This document shows, in pieces, positions 31,244 through 39,660 of a stretch of 47,502 bases of DNA; the first letter of the stretch is position 1; the number at the start of each line of letters is the position of its first letter. The DNA is from an uncultured Bacteroidia bacterium (GTDB lineage: Bacteria; Bacteroidota; Bacteroidia; Bacteroidales; UBA932): NCBI GenBank assembly GCA_902801885.1, contig CADCJX010000025.1, forward strand, positions 1-47,502, given 5' to 3'. The notes under the pieces were generated by a model. That model did not search any database. It worked only from the letters and a program-made list of their open reading frames with translations, and was not told the DNA's origin. A program made the position numbers and the translations under genes.

Positions 31244-33967
31244 ATGTTCGACAAGAAGAAAAGGGTCTATCGTTTCGGCGGAAAGACAGCCGAGGGCGAT
31301 GGACATATGAGAGAGTTGCTGGGCGGCAAGGGTGCAAACCTTGCAGAGATGAGCAAGCTCGGCATGCCGGTTCCGGCAGGTTTCACTATCACGACAGAAT
31401 GCTGCGCCGAATACTATTCACTTGGCGGAGGCTATACTGAAGATCTCAAGAAGGAGGTCGCAGAAGCCATGAAGGCCACTGAGACCATCATGGGCAAGAA
31501 ATTCGGAGATCCTTCCGATCCCCTGCTCGTCAGTTGCCGTTCCGGGGCAAGGAGTTCCATGCCTGGTATGATGGACACTATCCTGAACATCGGTCTCTGC
31601 TCCGCAACACTTCCGGGAATGATCCAGAAAACCGGAAACCCCAGATTCGTCTATGACGCATACAGGCGCCTCATCATGATGTACTCCGACGTCGTCATGG
31701 AGAAGGCAGAAGGCATCGAGCCTGCCGATGGACAGGGAATCCGCCAGCAGCTTGACAGGATGATGATGGAGCTCAAGGAAAAGAAGGGCTACAAGTCCGA
31801 CACAGAAATCACTGCCGACGAACTCAAGGACCTTTGCGAGAAGTTCAAGGTCAAAGTCAAGGAAGTCCTTGGCGTAGACTTCCCCGACACTGCCAGGGAG
31901 CAGCTCTGGGGTTCCATCGGTGGAGTCTTCAAGTCTTGGAACGGAAAGAGGGCCATCGCTTACCGCAGGATCGAAAAGATTCCTGATGACTGGGGAACCG
32001 CAGTGAACGTCCAGTCAATGGTGTTCGGAAACATGGGCAACACCTCAGCTACCGGAGTAGCCTTCTCCCGCAACCCTGCCAACGGAGACAACAAATTCTA
32101 CGGAGAGTGGCTCATCAACGCCCAGGGCGAGGATGTGGTCGCCGGAATACGTACCCCGAACCCTCTCAATGAGGCCACCAAGACAGAAAAGAACAAGGAT
32201 CTCGAGTCCCTCGAGACTGCCATGCCGGAAGTCTACAAGGAGCTGGACGGAATCCGTCTGAAGCTCGAGAAGCATTTCCGCGACATGCAGGACATCGAGT
32301 TCACCATCCAGGAAGGACATCTTTGGATGCTCCAGTGCAGGATTGGAAAGCGTACCGGTCTTGCTGCCCTTCAGATGGCGATGGACATGGTTGAAGAGAA
32401 GATGATTGACGAAAAGACAGCTGTAATGAGGGTTTCCCCTTCTCAGCTCGACGAGATTCTGCACCCAATCCTCGACCCTTCATCAGAGAAGAAGGCAAAG
32501 GTTCTCGCAGTGGGTCTGCCTGCTTCTCCGGGTGGTTCTGTAGGACAGATCGTCTTCACTTCCGAGGCAGCTATGGAAGCCGCTGCAAACGGAATGAAAG
32601 CTATCCTCATCCGTGAAGAGACTTCTCCCGAGGACATCGAGGGAATGCGTGCCGCTGCAGGTATCCTTACCACCCGCGGTGGAATGACATCCCATGCAGC
32701 CCTTGTCGCCCGTGGATGGGGCAAGTGCTGCATCGTCGGTTGCGAGGCAATGAAGATCAACCTTGAGGAGAAGACCGTCACTTTCGATGACAAACAGACA
32801 TTCAAGGAGGGAGACTGGCTCAGCCTCAATGGATCAAAGGGTCTTGTCTACGGTACAAAGATCGAGACCATGGACGCCTCCGAGAATCCTCTGTTCAAGA
32901 GGTTCATGTCGATTGTCGACAAGTTCCGCCGCCTCGGCATCAGGACCAACGCCGACACTCCTGAGGACGCTGCAAAGGCTCTCAGCTATGGAGCAGAAGG
33001 AATCGGACTTTTCCGCATCGAGCACATGTTCTATGGTGCCCATTCCGAGAAACCTCTTTCCAAGCTTCGCAAGATGATCCTCTGCGACACTGACGTAGAG
33101 CGCAAGGCTGCCCTCGCTGACCTCGAGCCTTACATGAAGGCCGCTGTCAAGAGCACCATGAAGATCATGGATGGCAAGCCGGTTGTATTCCGCCTTCTCG
33201 ACCCGCCTCTCCACGAGTTCGTTCCCAAGACGGAGGAGAAGAAGAAGGAGATCGCCCGCGAACTTGGCGTCTCTGTCGAGGAAATCGAGAAGAGGGGTGA
33301 AGCCCTGCACGAGGTCAACCCTATGATGGGCCACCGTGGAGTACGTCTCCATGTGAGCTTCCCGCTCATCGCCGAGACACAGTACAAGGCAATCTTCGAG
33401 GCCACTGCCGAGCTTCTGCTTGAAGGCTATAACCCCATGCCTGAAATTATGATCCCTGTGACCATCTCAGCTCGTGAGCTCAGCTTCCAGAAAGCCATCT
33501 GTGACCGCGTCAAGGCACAAGTCGAGGGAATAAAGATCCAGAACATAGACTACAAGTTCGGAACCATGATCGAGATCCCTCGTGCAGCCCTGACTGCAGA
33601 CCGTATGGCCCGTGCAGCCGAGTTCTTCTCATTCGGTACCAACGACCTCACCCAGATGACATTCGGTTTCTCACGTGACGATGTCGGCACCTTCATGGGC
33701 GACTACCTCGGCAACAAGATCCTCGATTCCGATCCGTTCCAGACCATCGACACCAAGAGTGTCGGCAAGCTGGTTGAGTTCGGCATCCAGGGCGGCCGTT
33801 CCAAGAGGCCCGACCTCAAGTGCGGAGTCTGCGGAGAGCATGGTGGAGATCCTGATTCGATCCGTTTCTTCAACAAGATCGGAGTCGACTATGTCTCCTG
33901 CTCACCGTTCCGCGTCCCCATCGCCCGCCTCGCCGCCGCACAGGCCGCCATCGAGCAGAGCAAATAA
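31244..33967 (+). CDS. ppdK: pyruvate, phosphate dikinase
   Basis: 907 residues, full length. The N-terminal ATP-grasp nucleotide domain begins RELLGGKGANLAEM near residue 23. The swivelling phosphohistidine domain has TRGGMTSHAALVARGWGKCC with catalytic His at about 484. The C-terminal PEP/pyruvate barrel ends with the GVCGEHGGDP motif carrying the catalytic cysteine. It interconverts pyruvate, ATP and phosphate with PEP, AMP and pyrophosphate in the cytosol, and in anaerobic Bacteroidales can serve glycolysis or gluconeogenesis. It stands alone with its own promoter and terminator. Codon use is typical of a highly expressed gene. Confidence 0.98.
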   Translation: MFDKKKRVYRFGGKTAEGDGHMRELLGGKGANLAEMSKLGMPVPAGFTITTECCAEYYSLGGGYTEDLKKEVAEAMKATETIMGKKFGDPSDPLLVSCRSGARSSMPGMMDTILNIGLCSATLPGMIQKTGNPRFVYDAYRRLIMMYSDVVMEKAEGIEPADGQGIRQQLDRMMMELKEKKGYKSDTEITADELKDLCEKFKVKVKEVLGVDFPDTAREQLWGSIGGVFKSWNGKRAIAYRRIEKIPDDWGTAVNVQSMVFGNMGNTSATGVAFSRNPANGDNKFYGEWLINAQGEDVVAGIRTPNPLNEATKTEKNKDLESLETAMPEVYKELDGIRLKLEKHFRDMQDIEFTIQEGHLWMLQCRIGKRTGLAALQMAMDMVEEKMIDEKTAVMRVSPSQLDEILHPILDPSSEKKAKVLAVGLPASPGGSVGQIVFTSEAAMEAAANGMKAILIREETSPEDIEGMRAAAGILTTRGGMTSHAALVARGWGKCCIVGCEAMKINLEEKTVTFDDKQTFKEGDWLSLNGSKGLVYGTKIETMDASENPLFKRFMSIVDKFRRLGIRTNADTPEDAAKALSYGAEGIGLFRIEHMFYGAHSEKPLSKLRKMILCDTDVERKAALADLEPYMKAAVKSTMKIMDGKPVVFRLLDPPLHEFVPKTEEKKKEIARELGVSVEEIEKRGEALHEVNPMMGHRGVRLHVSFPLIAETQYKAIFEATAELLLEGYNPMPEIMIPVTISARELSFQKAICDRVKAQVEGIKIQNIDYKFGTMIEIPRAALTADRMARAAEFFSFGTNDLTQMTFGFSRDDVGTFMGDYLGNKILDSDPFQTIDTKSVGKLVEFGIQGGRSKRPDLKCGVCGEHGGDPDSIRFFNKIGVDYVSCSPFRVPIARLAAAQAAIEQSK

Positions 33968-34005
33968 GTTCATGATTCAGGGCTTAAAAGCTTAATCAAT
34001 TGATT

Positions 34006-34043
34006 AGAAGGAGTTTGTCTTTACGGCAGACTCCTTCTTTTTT
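34006..34043 (+). terminator. ppdK terminator
   Basis: AGAAGGAGT (34006-34014) pairs with ACTCCTTCT (34030-34038), followed by a T run. A perfect 14-bp palindrome TAATCAATTGATTA (33993-34006) directly precedes it. It marks the right edge of the core region. Confidence 0.9.
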
Positions 34044-34109
34044 ATGCTTTTATAGGGTCAGAAACTGTCAAAAAGCTAGCTTGTTTACAATATGTTTACA
34101 GTAATCCCG

Positions 34110-34145
34110 GTTTGTGTTTACAACGTAAAACATTTAAACACAAAC
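34110..34145 (+). promoter_or_regulatory. inverted repeat just before the 34,150 start codon
   Basis: GTTTGTGTTTA (34110-34120) is the exact complement of TAAACACAAAC (34135-34145), giving an 11-bp stem that ends 4 bp before the ATG. Three TTTACA direct repeats lie at 34084, 34094 and 34116. It could be an operator, or in RNA a hairpin covering the ribosome-binding region. Confidence 0.5.
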
Positions 34146-34149
34146 AATT

Positions 34150-34944
34150 ATGGCATGTTTTAAAATCTGTATCAGAAGCAGGAGGAACGATGGTCTTTAC
34201 TCTTTACAATCATTGGCCAATGGAGCAAGTGATGATCTGGTTAACAAAGCCCTCTTAGTAACTTTTGCAACCAATGCTGCGGGAGATTCTGATCTATCAG
34301 GTGAAACAATCTCTTGTAGTCGGTTCCCGGTAGGTTTTCATGATAAAGTATTGTTTGCTGGACGTGCTTTCCCAAAACACGACTTTGAAGAAGATGCTTA
34401 TAGTGGTGAGGGAGGCCTATCTAATCATGGGAAATATGCTACTTCTTTTACTAATTACGTAAATGTTGCTTTGATGTCCCTTTGCTTCCAAATGTTTGCA
34501 GAGACCAAGGATGTCTTTGATTTGTTGGACATGGTCCGCTCCACCGGCTTGACGGATTATATCCGGCTTGACGGACAGACCCAGCCGCTCCAGCTTATCA
34601 ACCCGGCCGGCTTGTACAAGTAATACCTGACTCCACAGAATCTTCCGGAATCTATCTCGACCGGCGAAACTGTCTCTCTTGAAAAGGGTTACTACAACGG
34701 TGTCCTATTCAGTATCCCAGGCGCAGAAGTCAAGGTCAATGACGAGTGGGTCGCCTTCGACAACAAGAACAAGGATAAGATCCTCGCCCAGAACCCTATG
34801 AATCTTGAATGGCGGCTGAATGGAGATCTTCTCCGCAAAATGGGTTACACTTCAGGACAGACCGTAGAGGGTCAAGTCATCACAGTAGATGACAAGTGGG
34901 GTGGATTAAGGTTGGAAATCCCTATGACAATCAAGATACAATAA
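34150..34944 (+). pseudogene. unknown gene interrupted by an in-frame TAA
   Basis: An open frame of 157 codons (MACFKICIRSRRNDGLYSLQ...) stops at TAA 34,621-34,623. The same frame then stays open for 106 more codons to TAA at 34,942, with no suitable start codon close behind the first stop. The downstream part (GETVSLEKGYYNGVLFSIPG, then NGDLLRKMGYTSGQ) reads like real protein and uses host-like, G+C-richer codons, whereas 34,150-34,510 is clearly A+T-richer. This suggests a mosaic gene: a foreign 5' part joined to a resident 3' part, now broken by a nonsense codon. I do not recognise the family. The upstream part alone could be made as a 157-residue protein. Confidence 0.55.
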
Positions 34945-34962
34945 TCGCCCACCGAAGTGAGC
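34941..34962 (-). repeat. UUCG-hairpin intergenic repeat, copy 1
   Basis: Minus-strand hairpin GCTCAC-TTCG-GTGGGC, 5 bp beyond the TGA of the pectate-lyase-like gene. The plus-strand frame ending at 34,944 runs into it, so the two units converge here. This copy has the shortest stem of the four. Confidence 0.8.
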
Positions 34963-34967
34963 CTCCA

Positions 34968-36149
34968 TCATTCGTATTTACTGACAAGGAACTTGTCTGC
35001 TCCGCAGATAGGGAATACACCTAGGCCCCAGGGCTCATGCCATTGAACGGAGCCGTGCAGCCGGTTGTCCGGATCGTAAACTCCGTACACCAGCTTAGAG
35101 ACATCCGGAGGTGCTGGTACCGTCTGGCCGCCCTCGAAGTTCAGGAAGCCCACAGTCAGGTTTACTCTGTCGGGATTGTTTCCGAACATCTTTCCACGGG
35201 TCGTGGAAATGATGATACGGTTGTGTTGGGCCACTATATGTCCGATCGTTGACAAATGTGTCGCGTCATGGAAGACGAAAGCTTCCTCACAGTTGTGGGC
35301 ATAAAGATAGTCGGCGAATATATGTTCGCCCAATACAAAACCATATCGGAATCCTTGAACAGCTACATTCCTCAGAATCTGGTCATCGTTCTGGTTCCCG
35401 GAAGCATGCAAGCCGATGGTATGGCAGGGATTAGGCTGGAGAGATTTCCCCAATTCGGTGTCTCCGACTTGCTCGTCCAGACAGAACTGGGAATCTTCGA
35501 TGATAAGTCTGGAAACATTTTTCAAGAAGGCTGCGGAAGTGCTTGGATACATTTTGCCAGTATCGAGATGTACCCTGATTTCCAAATTCTTCATCGAAAA
35601 GATACTCCTTGAGAAACGTCCGTCACCTCCGTCTCCTTCCGGTGCTGCAATCACCGCCCATGGCCTTTCAAGTGAATCTGTGACCTCAGGAGCATCCCAA
35701 GTTGAATGCAGGCATGTATTTGGTATGCCCATATCCCCGAATTTCGTAGGAGTGAAGTTTTGTTTGACACTTTCAGGCGGTCGGACTTGGTAGGTATAAA
35801 GGAGTTTACATGGCATCTCACCTTCAAACTGGATGTTGGAGCTTCCCGGAGGGAGTACCAGCTGGGCACGGACCAGCTTCCCGTTGGATGCATATTCCTT
35901 TGCAGGAGAAGAGAGAAGGTAACCGGCTTTGGTATATGGGAAGAACAGTTTCCCTCCGCCCCTGCTGTCAAGATAATCTATTGCACGCTGAATGGCTTTT
36001 GTGTCATCCGTCACGCCATCACCTTTGGCACCAAAATCGGTAACGCTGAGCCGGCCAAGTCGGGCTGCTTTCTCAATCTTCCGTTCCGGTGCAATACAGG
36101 AAACCAGTATCGATGCAGCAACGGCTATTATGGTTATCAGCTTCTTCAT
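34968..36149 (-). CDS. pectate-lyase-fold lipoprotein
   Basis: 393 residues with a lipoprotein signal (MKKLITIIAVAASILVSC, Cys 18). Right after it comes the block VTDFGAKGDGVTDDTKAIQRAID, the signature of the Pectate_lyase_3 / GH28-like right-handed beta-helix fold, followed by GGGKLFFPYTKAGYLL. Repeating beta-rich rungs fill the rest (ILRNVAVQGFRYGFVLGEHIFADYLYAHNCEEAF). Such proteins cut or bind polysaccharides at the cell surface; substrate and activity are not certain, and no canonical GH28 catalytic triad was located. It stands alone on the minus strand and is followed directly by a UUCG-hairpin repeat. Confidence is high for the fold, low for the reaction. Confidence 0.8.
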   Translation of the reverse strand: MKKLITIIAVAASILVSCIAPERKIEKAARLGRLSVTDFGAKGDGVTDDTKAIQRAIDYLDSRGGGKLFFPYTKAGYLLSSPAKEYASNGKLVRAQLVLPPGSSNIQFEGEMPCKLLYTYQVRPPESVKQNFTPTKFGDMGIPNTCLHSTWDAPEVTDSLERPWAVIAAPEGDGGDGRFSRSIFSMKNLEIRVHLDTGKMYPSTSAAFLKNVSRLIIEDSQFCLDEQVGDTELGKSLQPNPCHTIGLHASGNQNDDQILRNVAVQGFRYGFVLGEHIFADYLYAHNCEEAFVFHDATHLSTIGHIVAQHNRIIISTTRGKMFGNNPDRVNLTVGFLNFEGGQTVPAPPDVSKLVYGVYDPDNRLHGSVQWHEPWGLGVFPICGADKFLVSKYE

Positions 36150-36210
36150 ACCAAATCTTTACTCCACAAATTTACTCATTCTTTGAAATGAGACAAAGAC
36201 TGATATGAAT

Positions 36211-36233
36211 AATCGCCCACCGAAGTGAGCGAT
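36211..36233 (-). repeat. UUCG-hairpin intergenic repeat, copy 2
   Basis: Minus-strand ATCGCTCAC-TTCG-GTGGGCGAT (36233-36212): a 9-bp stem with one T-G pair and a C(TTCG)G loop, starting 3 bp after the toxin stop codon and followed by A/T. Confidence 0.85.
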
Positions 36234-36236
36234 AGA

Positions 36237-36503
36237 TTACCTGTAATGACCAAATGTGGATAGAATCAAGACTTCCACAACATCATCATATATTTTGTAC
36301 ACCAGTCGATGCTCTTTCGTGATTCGCCTGGAATAAACGGTTCCATCATAACCCTTTAAGGGCTCGACCTGACCAGTTCCCGTACGGGGATGTTCCTTCA
36401 ACTCATCAAGAAGCTGCGCCAGTTTCCTCACAGCGAGGGGAGCCTGCTTATGCAATAACTTTAAGTCTTTTCTGGCTTGTTCAGTAAAAACTATTCGGTA
36501 CAT
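36237..36503 (-). CDS. YoeB/Txe-family toxin (RelE superfamily)
   Basis: 88 residues: MYRIVFTEQARKDLKLLHKQ at the start, KGYDGTVYSRRITKEHRLVYKI in the middle and FGHYR at the end. The EHRLVYKI core and C-terminal GHY match YoeB-type ribosome-dependent mRNA endonucleases, where the C-terminal His-Tyr is catalytic. Its ATG (36,503) lies 2 bp after the stop of the antitoxin gene, the usual antitoxin-first order. A UUCG-hairpin repeat acts as a probable terminator. No sign of inactivation. Confidence 0.92.
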   Translation of the reverse strand: MYRIVFTEQARKDLKLLHKQAPLAVRKLAQLLDELKEHPRTGTGQVEPLKGYDGTVYSRRITKEHRLVYKIYDDVVEVLILSTFGHYR

Positions 36504-36505
36504 GT

Positions 36506-36772
36506 CTACTCCGCCTCAATCATCCTGTTCAGATAATCTTCTGAACTCTCCCCCTCGTTCATTCTGAATACTTTGCCTTGGGCATAGTCCTCAATGCCCT
36601 TACGAATCTTCGCATCCAATTCATCATGGCTGATGACTGTATCGTCCTCTAAAATAGGAACTAGACGATAACTGCCATGAGACCTGGATGTAATAACAAC
36701 ATCATTATTTCTAGCCAAAGCGAAATACTTCCGCTGATTGGCTCTGAATTCCCTGCTACTTACTACAACCAT
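36506..36772 (-). CDS. YefM/Phd-family antitoxin
   Basis: 88 residues starting MVVVSSREFRANQRKYFALA, the YefM/Phd N-terminal DNA-binding fold, with ITSRSHGSYRLVPI following and a charged C-terminal tail (EGESSEDYLNRMIEAE) that would wrap the toxin. It neutralises the YoeB-like toxin encoded directly downstream and, with it, represses its own promoter. A 15-bp perfect palindrome 45 bp upstream is the likely operator. Confidence 0.92.
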   Translation of the reverse strand: MVVVSSREFRANQRKYFALARNNDVVITSRSHGSYRLVPILEDDTVISHDELDAKIRKGIEDYAQGKVFRMNEGESSEDYLNRMIEAE

Positions 36773-36816
36773 TGCTTATTCTTTATTTGTTCGCAATATA
36801 CAAACTTTCAAATAAA

Positions 36817-36831
36817 GTACCAAAATGGTAC
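36817..36831. promoter_or_regulatory. probable operator of the first toxin-antitoxin pair
   Basis: GTACCAAAATGGTAC is a perfect dyad with 6-bp arms and a 3-bp centre, 45 bp upstream of the antitoxin ATG. YefM-YoeB operators are palindromes in this position. The second pair in the window has a related GTAC...GTAC dyad. Confidence 0.6.
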
Positions 36832-36941
36832 ACATTTATTTGGTTTCGACTTCATTTAGAGCCCGGATTTTTACGAAACAAGTTGATTTCGCATTTCTGT
36901 TCTTGTCTTTTTGGCTTCAAACAAACCTTAATTCCTATAAC

Positions 36942-36970
36942 GAATAATCGCCCACCGAAGTGAGCGATAA
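36942..36970 (-). repeat. UUCG-hairpin intergenic repeat, copy 3
   Basis: A hairpin identical to copy 2 (36948-36969), 9 bp after the stop of the CDF transporter gene. On the far side the shared spacer AGGAATTAAGGTTTGTTTG (minus strand, 36935-36917) follows, as it does at copy 4. Confidence 0.87.
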
Positions 36971-36978
36971 ATTCGAAT

Positions 36979-38082
36979 TTACTCGCTATAATTATGGTCA
37001 ACTATTATATCCAGATGTACTCCAGGCACTAAAGGCTGAATGTCACTGATGAGCTGGCTGACTAAGGCCTTCTCATCGTGGACGGCAATGTCAGGGACAA
37101 CATCAACGGAAATTGTATTCTCCTTTTCTGAATAATAGAAGCCATGAACCTGAACAATATCCTTGCGCGAGTGAAGAGCCTGCAAGACCTTCGTCTGCAA
37201 CTCTGCCCGCTTGTTGTCGCCTGTTGCAATGGCATAGATACCAACGGTCAGAATGATACCGTGACGCGCCAACATCTGCATGGTAATCTTGCGAGTGAGT
37301 CCGTGGATTTCGTGAGCCGACATCGTGTCATAAACGTTGATGTGCAGCGAGCCTATCTTCATATCCGGGCCATAACTGTGGAGTATCAGATCATAAACTC
37401 CATGCACTCCCTCAAATTCAGAGACCTCCTTCTTGATTTGATTGGTGAGCTCAACGGGAATACTGGTGCCTAACAGTTCGTTGACAGGCGAGGACAGCAT
37501 TTCGATACCGGCCTTGATGATGACAATGGAAATGAGAACACCGAGAATACCATCGAGCGAAATGCCCCACAACAGCATAACACCAGCCGAGACAAGCGTA
37601 GTCAGGGTTATAATGGCATCAAACAAGGCATCTGATCCTGAGGCTATCAGCGCATCACTGTTCAATTGCACGCCCTTGTTCTTGACATACCTGCCCAGCA
37701 CCAGTTTCACGATAATGGCTACAGCAATGACGATGAGTGTAGTATGGGTGTATTCCGGTTGTGTCGGATTGAGAATCTTCTTTGCTGACTCTAAGAGTGA
37801 GGTGACACCCGCCGACAAAACGATGACGGCTATGATGATAGCACTGAAATACTCTATGCGACCATGACCGAAGGGATGCTTCCTGTCGGCTGGGCGTTGT
37901 GACAGTTTAGTGCCGACAATGGTGATGACGCTCGACAACGCATCGCTGAGATTATTAACCGCATCCATCACAATAGCGACAGAATTTGCCAGAAGGCCTA
38001 CTGCCGCCTTGAAACCTGCCAGAAAGACATTGGCAACTATGCCTATCCAACTAGTCCGAATGATTTGAGAATTTCGATTCAT
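36979..38082 (-). CDS. cation diffusion facilitator (CDF) family transporter
   Basis: 367 residues with six membrane helices in the first 210 and a soluble C-terminal metal-binding domain. The metal-site motifs of CDF proteins are visible in helix 2 (DAVNNLSDALSS) and helix 5 (ALIASGSDALFDA), with the FGHGRIEYFSA motif of the loop after helix 2 between them. DxxxN/D-type sites suggest export of a divalent metal such as manganese, iron or zinc in exchange for protons; the metal cannot be assigned. The C-terminal tail (VPGVHLDIIVDHNYSE) is usual. It is a single gene, followed by a UUCG-hairpin repeat and preceded by IS flanking sequence. Confidence 0.9.
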   Translation of the reverse strand: MNRNSQIIRTSWIGIVANVFLAGFKAAVGLLANSVAIVMDAVNNLSDALSSVITIVGTKLSQRPADRKHPFGHGRIEYFSAIIIAVIVLSAGVTSLLESAKKILNPTQPEYTHTTLIVIAVAIIVKLVLGRYVKNKGVQLNSDALIASGSDALFDAIITLTTLVSAGVMLLWGISLDGILGVLISIVIIKAGIEMLSSPVNELLGTSIPVELTNQIKKEVSEFEGVHGVYDLILHSYGPDMKIGSLHINVYDTMSAHEIHGLTRKITMQMLARHGIILTVGIYAIATGDNKRAELQTKVLQALHSRKDIVQVHGFYYSEKENTISVDVVPDIAVHDEKALVSQLISDIQPLVPGVHLDIIVDHNYSE

Positions 38083-38122
38083 GTAAAGTAACTATGTTTG
38101 TAATCCAAATGAAGAACGCTCT

Positions 38123-38142
38123 CAGGGGCTTGTCGGCCCCTG
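38123..38142. repeat. G+C-rich hairpin between the CDF gene and the transposase
   Basis: CAGGGGC (38123-38129) pairs perfectly with GCCCCTG (38136-38142) around a 6-nt loop in otherwise A/T-rich DNA. It may be part of the left end of the IS element or a terminator facing outward. Confidence 0.5.
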
Positions 38143-38188
38143 CCGCTTGGCAGACCCCCGAGAAGTTTTTCATATGAAATAAAATAAA

Positions 38189-38249
38189 AGCTACTGGTAT
38201 TTTTGGCTACATTTATAAAGCACATCATGTAACTAAAAATACAGTAGCT
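38189..38249 (+). promoter_or_regulatory. long inverted repeat covering the transposase start
   Basis: The left arm 38189-38212 and right arm 38227-38249 are complementary over about 22 positions with two or three mismatches (AGCTACTG...CAGTAGCT outermost). The right arm ends at the base before the ATG. In RNA read from outside the element this would bury the ribosome-binding region. Confidence 0.7.
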
Positions 38250-39329
38250 ATGAGCACACAAAGTAAACCATTTTCCTTCAAAGGTCAAAGGATTTTTGTA
38301 GGCCTAGATGTTCATTTGAGAAGTTGGTCAGTAACGGTTCTGTCAGAGCAAGCGGTATTAAAGAAGTTCACGCAGGATCCAAGCCCTGCAGCATTGAACA
38401 AGTTTCTGACAAACACTTATCCGGATGCGGAGTATTATTCGGTCTACGAGGCCGGGTTCTGTGGGTTCTGGATACACTGGGAACTGTGTAATTTAGGGAT
38501 AAACAACATCGTTGTAAACCCAGCAGATGTACCGACAATGGCTGGTGAACGACTGAGGAAGACAGATGCCGTTGATAGCGGTAAGCTTGCAAGAAGTTTG
38601 CGTGCCGGAGATCTGAAAGGGATATATGTTCCGGACAGCACAACTACAGAGATACGCTCTTTGATAAGATTGAGAGACTCATTGACGAAAGATCAGACGC
38701 GTCACAAGAACAGGATAAAAACCCATCTGAGATATCTGGGAATTGATATTCCAGAAGAGTTCTGCAGGCCAGGCCGCACATGGACGAATCGATTTGTATT
38801 GTGGTTGAAAGGGTTAGATTTGGAGACGGAGTATGGGAAAAAGACATTGGACCTGCTCATAGCGCAATACGAAGACCTACGTGGCCAACAACTTAAGATG
38901 ATGAAGGAACTGCGTGTTTTATCTCGGACAGAGCGCTTCGATAAGCCTCTTCGGTTTCTTATGAGCATACCTGGTATTGGCCAACTGGCCGGATTGACTA
39001 TCCTATCAGAAGTGGACGACATTTCAAGATTCAAGGATGCTGCCCACTTTGCTTCGTTCATCGGGATGGTTCCCATGTGCTACTCAAGCGGAGAGCATGA
39101 TGGGACCGGCAATATAACTGTCAGGCGGCATGCCAAGTTACGCTGGCTTATTGTCGAAGCAGCGTGGATAGCATCACGAAAGGACCCGGTTTTGTCTGCT
39201 GCGTATGTGGAATACTGCAGAACCATGAAGCCGAGTAAGGCCATCATCAAGATTGCCCGCCGTCTGGTCAATCGTATTTACTTCGTCATGAAGCATCAGC
39301 AGCCCTATGTTAACTGCTATGTTTCATAA
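38250..39329 (+). CDS. IS110-family transposase (DEDD plus Tnp_20)
   Basis: 359 residues, a usual length. The N-terminal RuvC-like DEDD domain shows Asp20 (FVGLDVH), Glu67 (VYEAG), Asp106 and Asp109 (RKTDAVDSGKLAR). The C-terminal Tnp_20 domain has IPGIGQLAGLTILSEV near 236 and the MVPMCYSSGEHDGTG block with the catalytic serine at about 279-280. IS110 transposases join DNA ends guided by a bridge RNA encoded in the element. The gene is intact on the plus strand, opposite to its neighbours. Upstream is the long inverted repeat; downstream is the candidate bridge RNA. Confidence 0.95.
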   Translation: MSTQSKPFSFKGQRIFVGLDVHLRSWSVTVLSEQAVLKKFTQDPSPAALNKFLTNTYPDAEYYSVYEAGFCGFWIHWELCNLGINNIVVNPADVPTMAGERLRKTDAVDSGKLARSLRAGDLKGIYVPDSTTTEIRSLIRLRDSLTKDQTRHKNRIKTHLRYLGIDIPEEFCRPGRTWTNRFVLWLKGLDLETEYGKKTLDLLIAQYEDLRGQQLKMMKELRVLSRTERFDKPLRFLMSIPGIGQLAGLTILSEVDDISRFKDAAHFASFIGMVPMCYSSGEHDGTGNITVRRHAKLRWLIVEAAWIASRKDPVLSAAYVEYCRTMKPSKAIIKIARRLVNRIYFVMKHQQPYVNCYVS

Positions 39330-39344
39330 AGAGAAAGAAATCCT

Positions 39345-39500
39345 GTCTGGTAAACAGACTTCCTTCGGGAGAGAGTACTTAAATTGGAATGCGGCTCTGT
39401 AGTCCGCTCAGCTATAGTTTGTACCTCCCGCCTCCGTAACCTAATGCAGATACTTGCGGCACTGGATTCAGATGTCCGCTTTGGGAAGTTTGTTTACCGA
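39345..39500 (+). ncRNA. candidate bridge RNA of the IS110/IS1111 element
   Basis: A closing helix pairs 39349-39363 with 39484-39498 over 15 bp (one G-U pair). Inside it, CGGGAG and GTAC (39366-39378, split by a 3-nt bulge) pair with GTAC-CTCCCG (39421-39430), enclosing a loop with a GCGG/CCGC hairpin (39391-39407). A second domain (about 39440-39480) holds another GCGG/CCGC pair (39456-39479). Two similar internal-loop domains on one stem are the expected shape for a bridge RNA with target and donor loops. The pairings are seen by eye; the role is inferred from family knowledge. Confidence 0.6.
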
Positions 39501-39660
39501 GGATTTTATGAGTCTTTCATGTATCGATCTCTACGAGACCGATGGATAATTATTGCCTTGTCCCAAATCAATCATTCTTAAAACGACTGATTTAGAGCAA
39601 GTTATTGAAAAGGCTGAAAATATTTACAACTTTTATTTGGATTCCAACTGGGAATTCCGA

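Larger units (their letters stand above)
38189..39600 (+). mobile_element. IS110/IS1111-type insertion sequence (ends approximate)
   Basis: It consists of a DEDD-type transposase gene, a large inverted repeat directly before its start codon and a structured noncoding 3' region. No terminal inverted repeats or target duplications are seen, as expected for this family, so the true ends are not known; the left end may extend to about 38,090. A long noncoding region after the transposase is the layout of the IS1111 group, whose guide (bridge) RNA lies in the right end. Confidence 0.75.

Noticed and set aside
39384-39581. A 65-codon open frame downstream of the transposase
   Set aside because: It overlaps the structured noncoding end of the IS element and has no ribosome-binding site or recognisable protein features.
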